Notes under the pieces: model-generated
What the model saw: the letters and a program-made list of their open reading frames with translations, nothing else
Told to the model about the DNA's origin: nothing
The model's database searches: none
Program-made: the position numbers and the translations under genes
NCBI GenBank assembly: GCA_910578115.1
Contig: CAJTPO010000001.1
Location: 161,235-225,234, forward strand
Direction: 5' to 3'
DNA from: an uncultured Lachnospiraceae bacterium
Lineage (GTDB): Bacteria; Bacillota; Clostridia; Lachnospirales; Lachnospiraceae
DNA length: 64,000 bases
Shown: in pieces, positions 8,489 through 17,245 of the stretch
Layout of the letters: each line of letters opens with the position of its first letter
How positions within the stretch are numbered: the stretch's first letter is position 1

Positions 8489-9007
8489 ATGGAGACATTA
8501 AACATGACAGCGGCGAGAGATCAAAAACAATTTTACAAACTTCTGGATAATCTAATCAATACAAACAAAGAATTCCAGATTATGATAACGGTTCCTTCGG
8601 GGACAAAAGAAACAGATGTATCGGAGAAAGACGCGGCTTTGCCTTCTTTTCTGACAAGAGATCTTGAAAAGGATGTGACGGATATGATCCATGAGATTGG
8701 GGTACCGGCGCATATCAAGGGTTATCAGTATCTGCGGGAGGCGATCATGATGTCGGTGGACGATGTGGAGATGTTGGGATCGATCACGAAAGTGCTGTAC
8801 CCGACCATCGCGAAGAAATATCAGACTACGCCCAGCCGGGTGGAGCGCGCCATCCGGCACGCGATCGAGGTTGCATGGTCCAGAGGAAGGATGGAGACGT
8901 TGGACGCCCTGTTTGGGTATACCATCAATACCGGCAAGGGCAAACCTACCAACTCGGAGTTTATCGCCCTGATCGCGGATAAGATCAGACTGCAGTACAG
9001 GCATTGA
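8489..9007 (+). CDS. Spo0A DNA-binding-domain protein without a receiver domain
   Basis: This 172-residue protein matches the Spo0A C-terminal effector domain from about residue 57 to the end, including MIHEIGVPAHIKGYQYLREA and the recognition-helix region TPSRVERAIRHAIEVAW. True Spo0A is about 265 residues with an N-terminal phospho-receiver. Here about 50 unrelated residues replace it, with no Asp-phosphorylation pocket. The start follows a GGAGGAG site. It is therefore probably a phosphorylation-independent binder of 0A-box DNA. A TGTCGGAA sequence at 8359 resembles an 0A box (TGTCGAA) with one mismatch. It lies next to glycogen synthase and spore genes, which suggests a role in sporulation-linked storage metabolism, but that is inference. 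Confidence 0.9.
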   Translation: METLNMTAARDQKQFYKLLDNLINTNKEFQIMITVPSGTKETDVSEKDAALPSFLTRDLEKDVTDMIHEIGVPAHIKGYQYLREAIMMSVDDVEMLGSITKVLYPTIAKKYQTTPSRVERAIRHAIEVAWSRGRMETLDALFGYTINTGKGKPTNSEFIALIADKIRLQYRH

Positions 9008-9105
9008 TATTTTTCAAAATAAGCCTTTTATTGCCATCCAAAATGCTGTATAATAAAGGTTAATGACTGGAGAAGACAGGACAATTTATATTTTGGAGGG
9101 TTAGC

Positions 9106-10551
9106 ATGAAAAATATTTTGTTTGTTGCATCGGAAGGGGTTCCTTTTATTAAGACAGGAGGTTTGGCAGATGTGATCGGTTCTCTGCCGAAATGTATTGA
9201 CAGAGAATACTTTGATATCCGGGTGATTCTTCCCAAATATACCTGTATGAAACAGGAGATGAAGGATAAACTCACCTATAAGACACATTTTTATATGGAC
9301 TTTCACTGGAAAGAGGAATATGTCGGCATACTGGAGGCAGAGGTTGAAGGGGTGAAATATTATTTCATCGATAACGAGAGCTTCTTTGGCGGTTTTAAGC
9401 CTTACAGTGACAACGCTTTATTTGAGATCGAGAAATATGCATTTTTCTGTAAAGCGGCGCTGTCGATCCTGCCGGTGATCGATTTCAGGCCGGATCTGAT
9501 TCACTGTCACGACTGGCAGACAGGACTGATTCCCGTGTATTTGAAGGAGCGGTTCCAAGGCGGCGATTTCTACAGGGGCATCAAGACGGTGATGACGATA
9601 CATAACCTGAAATTCCAGGGGAAATGGAGTGTCAAGGAAGTCAAGGAGATCACGGGGCTGCCGGATTACTTCTTTACTTCGGATAAGCTGGAGGCTTATA
9701 AGGATGCCAATCTCTTAAAGGGCGGTCTTGTATATGCGGACGCGATCACGACGGTCAGCGATACTTATGCGGAAGAGATCAAGACAGCTTTCTACGGCGA
9801 GGGATTAGACGGCCTGATGCGCGCGAGAGCGGCGGATCTGCGTGGTATTGTCAACGGGGTGGATTACACGGATTTCAGTCCGGAAGTAGATACGAACATC
9901 GAGTTTAATTACAATGCGGTGAACTTCCGCAAGGAGAAAGTGAAGAACAAACGTGCCCTGCAGGCGGAGCTGGGATTGAACCAGGATGACAAGGCGATGA
10001 TGATCGGTATCGTATCCCGCCTGACAGACCAGAAGGGCTTCGACTTGATTGCTTATGTGATGGATGAGCTTTGTCAGGACAATGTGCAGATTGTGGTGCT
10101 GGGGACCGGCCAGGAGCAGTACGAGAATATGTTCCGTCACTTTGACTGGAAATATCACGGTAAGGTATCGGCTAACATCTATTACTCTGACGCTCTGTCC
10201 CATAAGATCTATGCGGCCAGCGATGCGTTCCTGATGCCTTCGCTCTTTGAACCCTGCGGTTTAAGCCAGCTGATGTCCCTGCGTTACGGCACGGTACCGA
10301 TCGTGCGTGAGACGGGCGGCCTGAAGGATACGGTGGCGCCTTACAATGAGTATGAAGGCACCGGTACGGGATTCAGCTTTAAGAACTATAACGCTCATGA
10401 GATGCTGGGTACGATCCGCTATGCGGAGCATATCTATTATGACAAGAAACGTGAGTGGAACAAGATTGTGGACCGGGCCATGGCAGTTGACTTCTCATGG
10501 CATGTTTCGGCCAGGAAATATCAGGAGATGTATGACTGGTTGATCGGATAA
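9106..10551 (+). CDS. glgA: Glycogen synthase (ADP-glucose type)
   Basis: GlgA extends glycogen by transferring glucose from ADP-glucose to the non-reducing end of an alpha-1,4-glucan. The 481-residue length is normal. The ADP-glucose-binding motif KTGGLADV is near residues 17-24, and the GT5/GT1 C-terminal signature (SLFEPCGLSQLMSLRYGTVPIVRETGG in two halves) is intact. It starts behind TTGGAGGG, with a TATAAT at 9049-9054 as a likely -10. The partner genes glgC and glgD lie about 26 kb away in the opposite orientation; no branching enzyme is in the window. Confidence 0.97.
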   Translation: MKNILFVASEGVPFIKTGGLADVIGSLPKCIDREYFDIRVILPKYTCMKQEMKDKLTYKTHFYMDFHWKEEYVGILEAEVEGVKYYFIDNESFFGGFKPYSDNALFEIEKYAFFCKAALSILPVIDFRPDLIHCHDWQTGLIPVYLKERFQGGDFYRGIKTVMTIHNLKFQGKWSVKEVKEITGLPDYFFTSDKLEAYKDANLLKGGLVYADAITTVSDTYAEEIKTAFYGEGLDGLMRARAADLRGIVNGVDYTDFSPEVDTNIEFNYNAVNFRKEKVKNKRALQAELGLNQDDKAMMIGIVSRLTDQKGFDLIAYVMDELCQDNVQIVVLGTGQEQYENMFRHFDWKYHGKVSANIYYSDALSHKIYAASDAFLMPSLFEPCGLSQLMSLRYGTVPIVRETGGLKDTVAPYNEYEGTGTGFSFKNYNAHEMLGTIRYAEHIYYDKKREWNKIVDRAMAVDFSWHVSARKYQEMYDWLIG

Positions 10552-10573
10552 ACTGGATCAGGGTAAACGATAG

Positions 10574-10640
10574 CGGAGCAAGCAGTGGAACTTGTCAGTG
10601 CAGGACGTAAGATGCCTGACAGGCTGCCGTGCTTGCTCCG
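10574..10640. repeat. Long intergenic inverted repeat
   Basis: Eleven-base perfect arms (CGGAGCAAGCA / TGCTTGCTCCG) enclose a second nested pairing (TTGTCAG with CTGACAG, one G-T wobble). No T-run follows, so it is not an obvious terminator. It lies between glgA and the flippase gene. Confidence 0.6.
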
Positions 10641-10727
10641 ATATCTTGCAACGGTCTGAATCTGGAGTTTGCCGCCCGGCAGACTCTTTTTACCATGTAG
10701 AAGCGTATTGGCAGCTCGGAGGTGTGC

Positions 10728-12359
10728 ATGGGCGGACAAAAGAAACAGAATAATTTTGTGCTGCAGGCGGGGATTCTGGCAGCGGCTGGTATGATCGTCA
10801 GGGTGATCAGCCTGATCTACCGCAGTCCGCTTTTGAGTATCATTGGTCTGGAGGGAAACGGGTACTACAGTGAAGCGATGAATATCTATACGATCATCCT
10901 GCTGATCTCCTCCTACAGTATTCCATCGGCGATCTCCAAAGTGATTGCACAGAAAATGGCCTTTAAAGAATATCTGAATGCGCAGCGGGTCTTTCGGTGT
11001 GCACTTTTTTATGTTTTGATCGTAGGTGGAGTGGCTTCGATCATTACCTTTGTGGCGGCTCCCTGGCTTGTGGGGGAGCATTCGGTGGTGGCCCTTCGAG
11101 TGCTGGCTCCAACGATTTTTTTCTCAGGATTTTTAGGGGTATTCCGCGGATATTTTCAGGCTCACGGGTCGATGATGCATACGTCCCTGTCTCAGATTTT
11201 AGAACAGATTCTGAATGCTGTGGTCAGCATTTTGGCAGCCTGGCTGCTGATGAAGACGGTGGCAGAGAGCAGTCAGACCACGCAGGCCGTCTATGGCGCC
11301 GCCGGCAGTGCTTTGGGAACGGGAGCCGGTGTTGTGTCGGCGCTCCTGTTCATGTCAGCTATGTATGTATTGAATCGTAAGATGATTGACAGACGGGTGC
11401 GGTACGACCGGACGAAAACTACGGAAAGTTACGGAGAGATCATCAGGACGCTCTTTACTGTGGTTACGCCTTTTATCCTGAGTACTTTTATATATAACTG
11501 TTCCACCGTGGTAAATATGGAGATTTATAAGTGGATTCTTATAAAATTCAAGGATGTGGATTATGTAACGGCTGCTATTGATTATGGGATCTTTTCCACA
11601 CAGGCGGTATCGGTAGTCAATATACCGATTGCCATTGCATCGGCAATGTCTTCGGCGATGATACCGGGGGTTTCTGCTACTTTTATCAGAAAAGAATTCA
11701 AAAAGACGAGGAAGCAGGTGACGAAAGCTGTCCGTATGACGATGTTGGTTTCCATACCGGCGGCCATAGGACTTGCCCTTCTGGCGCAGCCCGTGATGCA
11801 GTTTATCTTTCCACAGAAAGATTCACTGGAGAAGGCGTCAGGATTGCTGGCAGCGCTGTCGGTCTCTGTGATTCTGTATGGTTTATCCACCCTGACAAAT
11901 GCGATCCTGCAGGGGATCGGTAAAGTGAATACACCGGTGATTCATGCGGCCATCGCGTTGGTGATTCAGGTGGCGGCCCTGGTTGGCATGCTGTTGTACA
12001 CGGAGCTGAACCTGTACGCACTGGTATGCGCCAATATCGTCTATTCGCTGGTAGTGTGTGTCCTGAACCATATTTCAGTAAGAAAACATCTGAAATATAA
12101 GCAGGAGATGATGAAGACTTTTATCAAACCGCTGGTTTCAGCCGTGGTGATGGGAGCTGTGGCATTCGGTGTCTACCACGGATTGTATCTGGTGCTGCCG
12201 GTGAGCCGGATTGTGCTTTTGATCGCCATTGGACTGGGAGCCTGTGTGTATTTTGTGATGATCCTCTTTATCGGCGGTGTGAATGAGCAGGAGCTGCGTG
12301 CTTTTCCGAAGGGAGCCATGCTGGTGCATGCGGCGAAGAAAATGCGTCTGTTAAAATAG
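10728..12359 (+). CDS. Polysaccharide/lipid flippase, SpoVB/MurJ-like (MATE-fold)
   Basis: This 543-residue multi-pass membrane protein (about 14 hydrophobic segments) belongs to the MOP exporter superfamily, which includes SpoVB and MurJ-type flippases of lipid-linked wall or spore-cortex precursors. The ATG at 10728 is preferred over the GTG two codons earlier because it sits five bases after CGGAGG. The first hydrophobic block contains the common start pattern of SpoVB-type proteins (AGMIVRVISLIYRSPL). A role in spore cortex assembly would fit the adjacent CotF-like genes, but a vegetative flippase role is equally possible. Confidence 0.85.
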   Translation: MGGQKKQNNFVLQAGILAAAGMIVRVISLIYRSPLLSIIGLEGNGYYSEAMNIYTIILLISSYSIPSAISKVIAQKMAFKEYLNAQRVFRCALFYVLIVGGVASIITFVAAPWLVGEHSVVALRVLAPTIFFSGFLGVFRGYFQAHGSMMHTSLSQILEQILNAVVSILAAWLLMKTVAESSQTTQAVYGAAGSALGTGAGVVSALLFMSAMYVLNRKMIDRRVRYDRTKTTESYGEIIRTLFTVVTPFILSTFIYNCSTVVNMEIYKWILIKFKDVDYVTAAIDYGIFSTQAVSVVNIPIAIASAMSSAMIPGVSATFIRKEFKKTRKQVTKAVRMTMLVSIPAAIGLALLAQPVMQFIFPQKDSLEKASGLLAALSVSVILYGLSTLTNAILQGIGKVNTPVIHAAIALVIQVAALVGMLLYTELNLYALVCANIVYSLVVCVLNHISVRKHLKYKQEMMKTFIKPLVSAVVMGAVAFGVYHGLYLVLPVSRIVLLIAIGLGACVYFVMILFIGGVNEQELRAFPKGAMLVHAAKKMRLLK

Positions 12360-12422
12360 TCTGAGAAGCATTCAGAGAATGGCGAATCAAAAATAAAACA
12401 GAAAAATACAGATTACGGGAAT

Positions 12423-12467
12423 AAATGATTGTCCAAATACAAATACTGTTTGCGACAATCATTTTTT
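12423..12467 (+). terminator. Rho-independent terminator after the flippase gene
   Basis: Eleven-base arms (AAATGATTGTC / GACAATCATTT) around a 20-base loop are followed by TTT. It lies just before the CotF-like gene. Confidence 0.7.
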
Positions 12468-12487
12468 ATTTCAGGAGGTAAGATCAT

Positions 12488-12673
12488 ATGGCAAATTTAT
12501 CTGAGTTGGATTTACAGAATCTTCGTCACCTTATGGGCGGCTACGACGTAACACACTGTAAGATGAAGGAGTATGCAGAGTGTGCATCTGACACGAAAGT
12601 CAAGCAGTTCTTCGAGAAAGGCGCACAGTCCGCAATGCAGAATAAGCAGCAGCTGATGGAGTATTTAAGATAA
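12488..12673 (+). CDS. Small CotF-like spore coat-associated protein
   Basis: This 61-residue, mostly helical protein sits behind an excellent CAGGAGG site. The pattern of two short helices ending in MQNKQQLMEYLR resembles one half of the four-helix CotF/ferritin-like coat protein fold. It is followed 79 bases later by another short protein that looks like the other CotF half. The assignment is a weak-similarity judgement; a structural or expression check would settle it. Confidence 0.6.
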   Translation: MANLSELDLQNLRHLMGGYDVTHCKMKEYAECASDTKVKQFFEKGAQSAMQNKQQLMEYLR

Positions 12674-12717
12674 TACAGGCTGTGGAAAATTATAAGGCAC
12701 ATGGCTGATCAGGAAGT

Positions 12718-12729
12718 AAACTATAGTTT
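12718..12729. promoter_or_regulatory. Perfect 12-bp palindrome before the second CotF-like gene
   Basis: AAACTATAGTTT is a perfect palindrome in the 79-base gap between the two small coat-like genes. The preceding bases (GTAAACTATAGT) match the left edge of the 35-bp repeat at 1252, so it may be an operator or a decayed end of that repeat. Confidence 0.35.
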
Positions 12730-12752
12730 GAAAGAATAAAGGAGACCCTATT

Positions 12753-13013
12753 ATGCAGATGGAAGAGAAGACAATGGTAGCGGATACGCTGACCGGAATT
12801 AATGGAGAACTGGTGCGTTTCGGAGAGATGATTGCGCAGACGGAAAATAAGGAGTTGAAGCAGACTTTAAAACAGTTCCGTAACGCCTGTGAGCAGTCCC
12901 AGGAGGAGCTGTACCAGATCGCGCGTGAGAAATCCTATTATGTGCCGGCAGCAAAGGCGACACAGGAAGAGATCGCGCATGTGAGATCCCTGTTTACGTC
13001 CAGCACGCTTTAA
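12753..13013 (+). CDS. CotF-family spore coat protein (short form)
   Basis: This 86-residue helical protein has the CotF-type C-terminal signature, a Tyr-Tyr-Pro-like segment (KSYYVPA) after a long helix rich in Gln, Glu and Lys. The start lies behind AAAGGAGACC. An alternative ATG two codons later is also possible. CotF-type proteins form part of the inner coat of endospores in Bacillus and occur in multiple copies in Clostridia. It probably works with the preceding 61-residue protein. Confidence 0.7.
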   Translation: MQMEEKTMVADTLTGINGELVRFGEMIAQTENKELKQTLKQFRNACEQSQEELYQIAREKSYYVPAAKATQEEIAHVRSLFTSSTL

Positions 13014-13024
13014 TCTGATTTGCG

Positions 13025-13073
13025 ATCCCCATGAAGAACCGGTTCGTGACGGACAGGTCCTTTATGGGGATTT
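13025..13073. terminator. Bidirectional terminator-like hairpin between cotF-like and rqcH
   Basis: Eight-base perfect arms (ATCCCCAT / ATGGGGAT) enclose 31 bases and are followed by TTT on the plus strand. It lies between two converging genes. Confidence 0.45.
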
Positions 13074-13108
13074 ATGTCAGCCTGCAGCTTCCTGTTGGTG
13101 ATGAGGTG

Positions 13109-14848
13109 TTATTTCATGACTTGCTGGATGGCGGAGATATCCGAATCGATGGCCATGGAAAAGTTGGTATAGTACACCACGAAGCCGGGTTTGGAACCAG
13201 CAGGTTTCTTTACGTGCTTTTTCTGAATATAGTCGATCTCTACCTTGGCCTGTTCACGTCCTTTCGAATAGTAGGCGGCCAGACGGGCAGCTTCCTCGAA
13301 TGTGCGGTCGGGCAGTTCCTGGCCCTCCGTTTTAACGATCACATGGGAACCGGCCTTTTTCTTGGCGTGAAACCACCAGTCATTGCCGGTGGCGAACTTG
13401 AAAGTCAGCTCGTCGTTCTGGAAATTATTTTTGCCGACATACATATGGAAGCCATCGCTGCTGACATAATGAAAAGGTCTGCTGGTGATTTTCGCTTTCT
13501 TAGCGCCGCCTTTTCTGCGGATATAACCGCTTTCGATCAATTCCTCCTTGATTTGGACCAGATCTTCTTCCTGCATGGCGATATCCAGAGCGGCCAGGAT
13601 AGATTCCAGATGCTCGATTTCTTCTTTGACCTGTACTGTCAATTCCGAAAGCGCTTCGTAAGTGCGTTTCAGTTTTCCGTATTTCTCGAAATATTTCTGC
13701 GCGTTCTCCTGTGGAGTGAGAGTGGGATCAAGCGGGATCGTGATCATCTCATTTGTATAGTAGTTCAGGGCTTCCATGGACTTGGAATCGGGTGTTATGT
13801 TATAACCGTAGGTGTTGATCAACTCTCCGTATACTTTGTATTTGTCTTTTTTCTCAGTATCCTGCATCTGTTTCAGCTGCAGGTCATATTTCTTGACATT
13901 GCGCTCCAGGGCTGTCTGCACGATCTTGCGCAGATCCACGGACTTCTGCCGGATGCGTGTTACCATACTGCGTTCGGCGTAGTACTGCTCCAGAACGGCG
14001 CTGATGGAATCGTAGGTCCGGCTGGTCTTGTCTGTATAAAGCGTCAGCGGCAGAGCGGCAAATTCTATGGGTTCCTGACCGTTATAGATAATGGAAGGGG
14101 TAAAAGAATCTGTTATGATATGTTGTAACATATCGGTGAGTGTGTCATATAAGGATTGCAGCACAGTATCTTCCAGTACATTGGCAGGCAGGTCGGCATC
14201 CATACCGGCACGGTAGCAGATTTCCTGTGCCATGATGGGAGAAAGGCCGGTATAGGAGGTGTAGAGCGCCTTATATGCTGCCATGGGTTTTGCCCGCATA
14301 TGATCGCAGAAGTTTACATAAGTTAACTGGAGCGGATCCCATTTATTCTGCGTCTGGGGGATGAAATAATCCCGTCCGGGCAGTACTTCACGGACGGAAC
14401 TGATCATACCGGAAATATGCTTGATACTGTCGATGATCATGTTCTTGTCATCACAGAAGATGATATTGCTGTGTTTGCCCATTACCTCGATGATCAGTTT
14501 CTTGCGGCAGAGATCGCCTAATTCGTTCAGGTGTTCCAGTTCCAGGCGGATGATTCGTTCCAGTCCTGGTTGGGAGACCTCCAGTATGCGGGCATTCTGC
14601 AGGTGTTTGCGCAGCAGCATGCAGAATCCGGGTGCAGTCATGGGACTGGGTTTGTTGCTCTGTGTCAGATAGACTAAGGGCAGGGAGGCATCTGCGGACA
14701 GAAGAAGTCTGTACTGAGAGCCGTTATTTTTAACAGTCAGCAGAAGCTCATCATTCTCGGGCTGAGCGATCTTGTAGATTCGGCCGCCGGTGAGAGTCTG
14801 TCTGAGTTCCGATACGATATTTGCAATGGTAATTCCGTCAAAAGCCAT
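13109..14848 (-). CDS. rqcH: Ribosome quality-control factor RqcH (NFACT/FbpA family)
   Basis: RqcH binds peptidyl-tRNA on stalled 50S subunits and recruits tRNA-Ala to add C-terminal alanine tails. The 579-residue length and domain order fit: NFACT-N at the start (MAFDGITIANIVSELRQTL), a central coiled coil (about residues 280-330, with ERNVKKYDLQLKQMQDTEKK), and the NFACT-R/DUF814 domain with the GNDWWFHAKKKAGSHV motif. Older annotations call this protein fibronectin-binding. It is transcribed divergently from the yicC operon. Confidence 0.93.
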   Translation of the reverse strand: MAFDGITIANIVSELRQTLTGGRIYKIAQPENDELLLTVKNNGSQYRLLLSADASLPLVYLTQSNKPSPMTAPGFCMLLRKHLQNARILEVSQPGLERIIRLELEHLNELGDLCRKKLIIEVMGKHSNIIFCDDKNMIIDSIKHISGMISSVREVLPGRDYFIPQTQNKWDPLQLTYVNFCDHMRAKPMAAYKALYTSYTGLSPIMAQEICYRAGMDADLPANVLEDTVLQSLYDTLTDMLQHIITDSFTPSIIYNGQEPIEFAALPLTLYTDKTSRTYDSISAVLEQYYAERSMVTRIRQKSVDLRKIVQTALERNVKKYDLQLKQMQDTEKKDKYKVYGELINTYGYNITPDSKSMEALNYYTNEMITIPLDPTLTPQENAQKYFEKYGKLKRTYEALSELTVQVKEEIEHLESILAALDIAMQEEDLVQIKEELIESGYIRRKGGAKKAKITSRPFHYVSSDGFHMYVGKNNFQNDELTFKFATGNDWWFHAKKKAGSHVIVKTEGQELPDRTFEEAARLAAYYSKGREQAKVEIDYIQKKHVKKPAGSKPGFVVYYTNFSMAIDSDISAIQQVMK

Positions 14849-14959
14849 GATAGCTCCTCCTTTTATCTGAAAATCTTCCTATTGTCGTGTCATATGCAAA
14901 TTAATCCAGCGGATCAGCTTTTTTTATTTTATAATAAGTACAGGGAATTTTCAACTTTC

Positions 14960-14988
14960 TTGACTACTACGGGTAATTAATCTATAAT
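14960..14988 (+). promoter_or_regulatory. Strong sigma-A promoter of the yicC-remA-gmk operon
   Basis: TTGACT (14960-14965), a 17-base spacer and TATAAT (14983-14988) give a near-consensus promoter about 140 bases upstream of yicC. Confidence 0.75.
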
Positions 14989-15129
14989 GAAATCTGTACG
15001 CACAGGCAGTTTGCCACGAAGACTGTCGGGGATGGTATCGTTATGGACAGTTAGATCGACGGACCGGATAACGCAGACTGGCGGCAGGATACTGTGCCGG
15101 CACAACACAGGAAAGGCAAGTACACGACT

Positions 15130-16008
15130 ATGATAAAGAGTATGACTGGTTTCGGCAGATGTGAGATCGCCAGAGGGGAACGCAGGATCAGTGTAGAGAT
15201 GAAGTCTGTCAATCACAGATATCTGGATGTGAGTATCAAGATGCCCAAGAAGCTGAATTCTTTCGAGGCGGCGATACGCAGTGAGCTGAAGAACCATATC
15301 CAGCGCGGGAAGGTGGATCTTTTTATTACGTATGAGGATTTCACGGAGTCTAACGTGTGCGTGAAATACAATAAAGAGCTTGCGGCGGAGTATATGATGT
15401 ACTTGAACAGAATGGCGGAGGATTTCGCGCTGGAGAATGATATCCGCGTGTCTGCCCTGTCCAGGTATCCGGAAGTTTTAAGTATGGAGGAGCAGACGCT
15501 TGATGAAGAAGAGTTGTGGCAGCTTCTGCAGGCGGCGGTCAAGGGTGCCGCGGAAGGATTTGTGGAGACCAGGGTCAGAGAGGGAGCAAATCTGAAAAAT
15601 GACCTGATCGGCAAGCTGGACGGCATGTTGGCGCATGTGGATTATATTACGGAGCGCTCTCCGCAGCTCATCACGGAGTACAAACAAAAGCTTCGGGATA
15701 AGGTGAAGGAACTTCTGGAGGATGCGAAGGTGGATGAGAGCCGTCTGCTGATGGAGGTTACGATCTTTGCAGATAAAGTGTGCGTGGATGAGGAACTGGT
15801 GCGTCTGCGGAGTCATATCGAGACGACGAAAGAGAATCTGCAGCAGGGCGGCAGCATCGGACGTAAGCTGGATTTTATCGCCCAGGAGATGAATCGTGAG
15901 GCGAACACTATTTTGTCTAAGACCAGCGATCTGGAGATATCGAACCGTGCCATTGAGCTGAAGACGGAGATCGAGAAAGTGCGTGAGCAGATTCAAAACA
16001 TTGAGTAA
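15130..16008 (+). CDS. yicC: YicC-family endoribonuclease
   Basis: This 292-residue protein starts with the diagnostic MIKSMTGFGR and ends with the conserved DUF1732 region (FIAQEMNREANTILSKTSD). YicC/YloC proteins are endoribonucleases implicated in RNA turnover. An in-frame start at 15094 was rejected because it adds 12 residues absent from the family. It is the first gene of the operon, followed by remA and gmk, the usual Firmicute order. Confidence 0.95.
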   Translation: MIKSMTGFGRCEIARGERRISVEMKSVNHRYLDVSIKMPKKLNSFEAAIRSELKNHIQRGKVDLFITYEDFTESNVCVKYNKELAAEYMMYLNRMAEDFALENDIRVSALSRYPEVLSMEEQTLDEEELWQLLQAAVKGAAEGFVETRVREGANLKNDLIGKLDGMLAHVDYITERSPQLITEYKQKLRDKVKELLEDAKVDESRLLMEVTIFADKVCVDEELVRLRSHIETTKENLQQGGSIGRKLDFIAQEMNREANTILSKTSDLEISNRAIELKTEIEKVREQIQNIE

Positions 16009-16102
16009 CAGCAGGTCTGTTTTGTTCTGACGGAGGAAAGGGAGGAAGCCGACAGGGACGCAGACAGCGGCAGGATGCGGTGAGAAAGAGGGGCATTCGG
16101 AT

Positions 16103-16363
16103 ATGGGAAGGCTGATTCATGTAGGATTCGGCAACGTGGTCAATACGGGAAAGATCATCGCGATCGTCAGCCCGGATTCTGCACCGATTAAGCGTATGGT
16201 GCAGAAGGCGAAAGAGACGGGAACAGCGATAGACGCTACACAGGGGCGTAAAACGAAGGCAGTGCTGGTGATGGAGAACAATCAAATCGTATTGTCGGCT
16301 TTACTTCCGGAGACCATTTCCGGCAGAGCACAGATGGAAGGCGGAGAAGCGGATGAAACGTAA
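16103..16363 (+). CDS. remA: RemA-like regulatory protein (DUF370)
   Basis: RemA is a DNA-binding regulator of biofilm-matrix and osmoprotection genes in Bacillus. This 86-residue protein carries the family pattern LIHVGFGNVV near the start and DATQGRKTKAVLVM in the middle. It overlaps gmk by 11 bases, showing tight co-translation. In this species its targets are unknown. Confidence 0.93.
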   Translation: MGRLIHVGFGNVVNTGKIIAIVSPDSAPIKRMVQKAKETGTAIDATQGRKTKAVLVMENNQIVLSALLPETISGRAQMEGGEADET

Positions 16364-16976
16364 AGGTATTTTGATCATTATTTCCGGGTTTTCCGGAGCA
16401 GGGAAGGGAACACTGGTCAAGAAACTGGTTGAGAAATATGATGGGTATGCATTGTCTATTTCTGCAACGACCAGAGAACCCAGGCCGGGAGAAGTGGACG
16501 GCCGGGAATACTTTTTTCTGAAAAAGGAGGAGTTTGAAAATAAGATTGCCGTGAACGGGCTGATCGAGTATGCCTGTTATTGCGACAACTATTATGGAAC
16601 GCCGCGGGAATATGTGGAAGAGCAGCTGGAGGACGGCCGGGATGTGATTCTGGAGATCGAGATCCAGGGCGCCCATAAGGTGAAGAAGCAGTATCCGGAT
16701 GCACTGACGCTTTTTGTCATGACACCTGATGCCGAGGAACTCAGATACAGGCTGGAAAGCAGGGGGACGGAGTCTGCGGAAGTGATTGAGAAACGTATGC
16801 AGCGTGCGGCTGAAGAGGCGATGGGAATCGAGAAGTATGAGTATATCGTGGTAAACGATAATCTGGAAAAGTGTGTCGACGAGGTGCACAGGATTATCAT
16901 GGCGGCGCATAATGCGGCCCATAGAAACAGGGAATTTATCGATAATATCAGAAAAGAACTGGAAGGAGAGAAGTGA
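16353..16976 (+). CDS. gmk: Guanylate kinase
   Basis: Gmk converts GMP to GDP with ATP. The protein is 207 residues, the usual length, with the P-loop GFSGAGKGTL near residue 11 and the GMP-binding segment TTREPRPGEVDGREYFF. The start codon lies within the end of remA and the stop overlaps rpoZ by one base, so the genes are translationally coupled. Confidence 0.97.
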   Translation: MKRKGILIIISGFSGAGKGTLVKKLVEKYDGYALSISATTREPRPGEVDGREYFFLKKEEFENKIAVNGLIEYACYCDNYYGTPREYVEEQLEDGRDVILEIEIQGAHKVKKQYPDALTLFVMTPDAEELRYRLESRGTESAEVIEKRMQRAAEEAMGIEKYEYIVVNDNLEKCVDEVHRIIMAAHNAAHRNREFIDNIRKELEGEK

Positions 16977-17242
16977 TGTTACATCCATCTTATGCAGATT
17001 TGATCAATGTAGTAAACAGCGGAGTCGAGGAAGGAGAGGATCCGGTAGTAAACAGCAGATATTCTATCGTGATGGCTACTTCCAAGAGAGCGAGGCAGAT
17101 CATTGCCGGCGATGAGGAGCTGGTGGACGGCAAGGGAAAGAAGGCGTTGTCCGTGGCAGTGGAAGAATTGAACCAGGGCAAGATCAAGATCCTGGGTGAG
17201 GAAGAGAAGGAAGAGAAGGAAGAGGAAACGGAAGAAGAATAA
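16976..17242 (+). CDS. rpoZ: RNA polymerase omega subunit
   Basis: Omega stabilises beta-prime during polymerase assembly. The 88-residue chain has the conserved core NSRYSIVMATSKRARQI followed by a very acidic tail with repeated EEKEE. The ATG at 16976 overlaps the gmk stop (TGATG); the GTG one codon earlier is less likely. Confidence 0.93.
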   Translation: MLHPSYADLINVVNSGVEEGEDPVVNSRYSIVMATSKRARQIIAGDEELVDGKGKKALSVAVEELNQGKIKILGEEEKEEKEEETEEE

Positions 17243-17245
17243 AAA

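Noticed and set aside
13031..14128. Long plus-strand open frame of 365 codons
   Set aside because: It lies antisense to rqcH, whose domains are intact; its hydrophobic composition is the shadow of the real frame and it has no proper start site.
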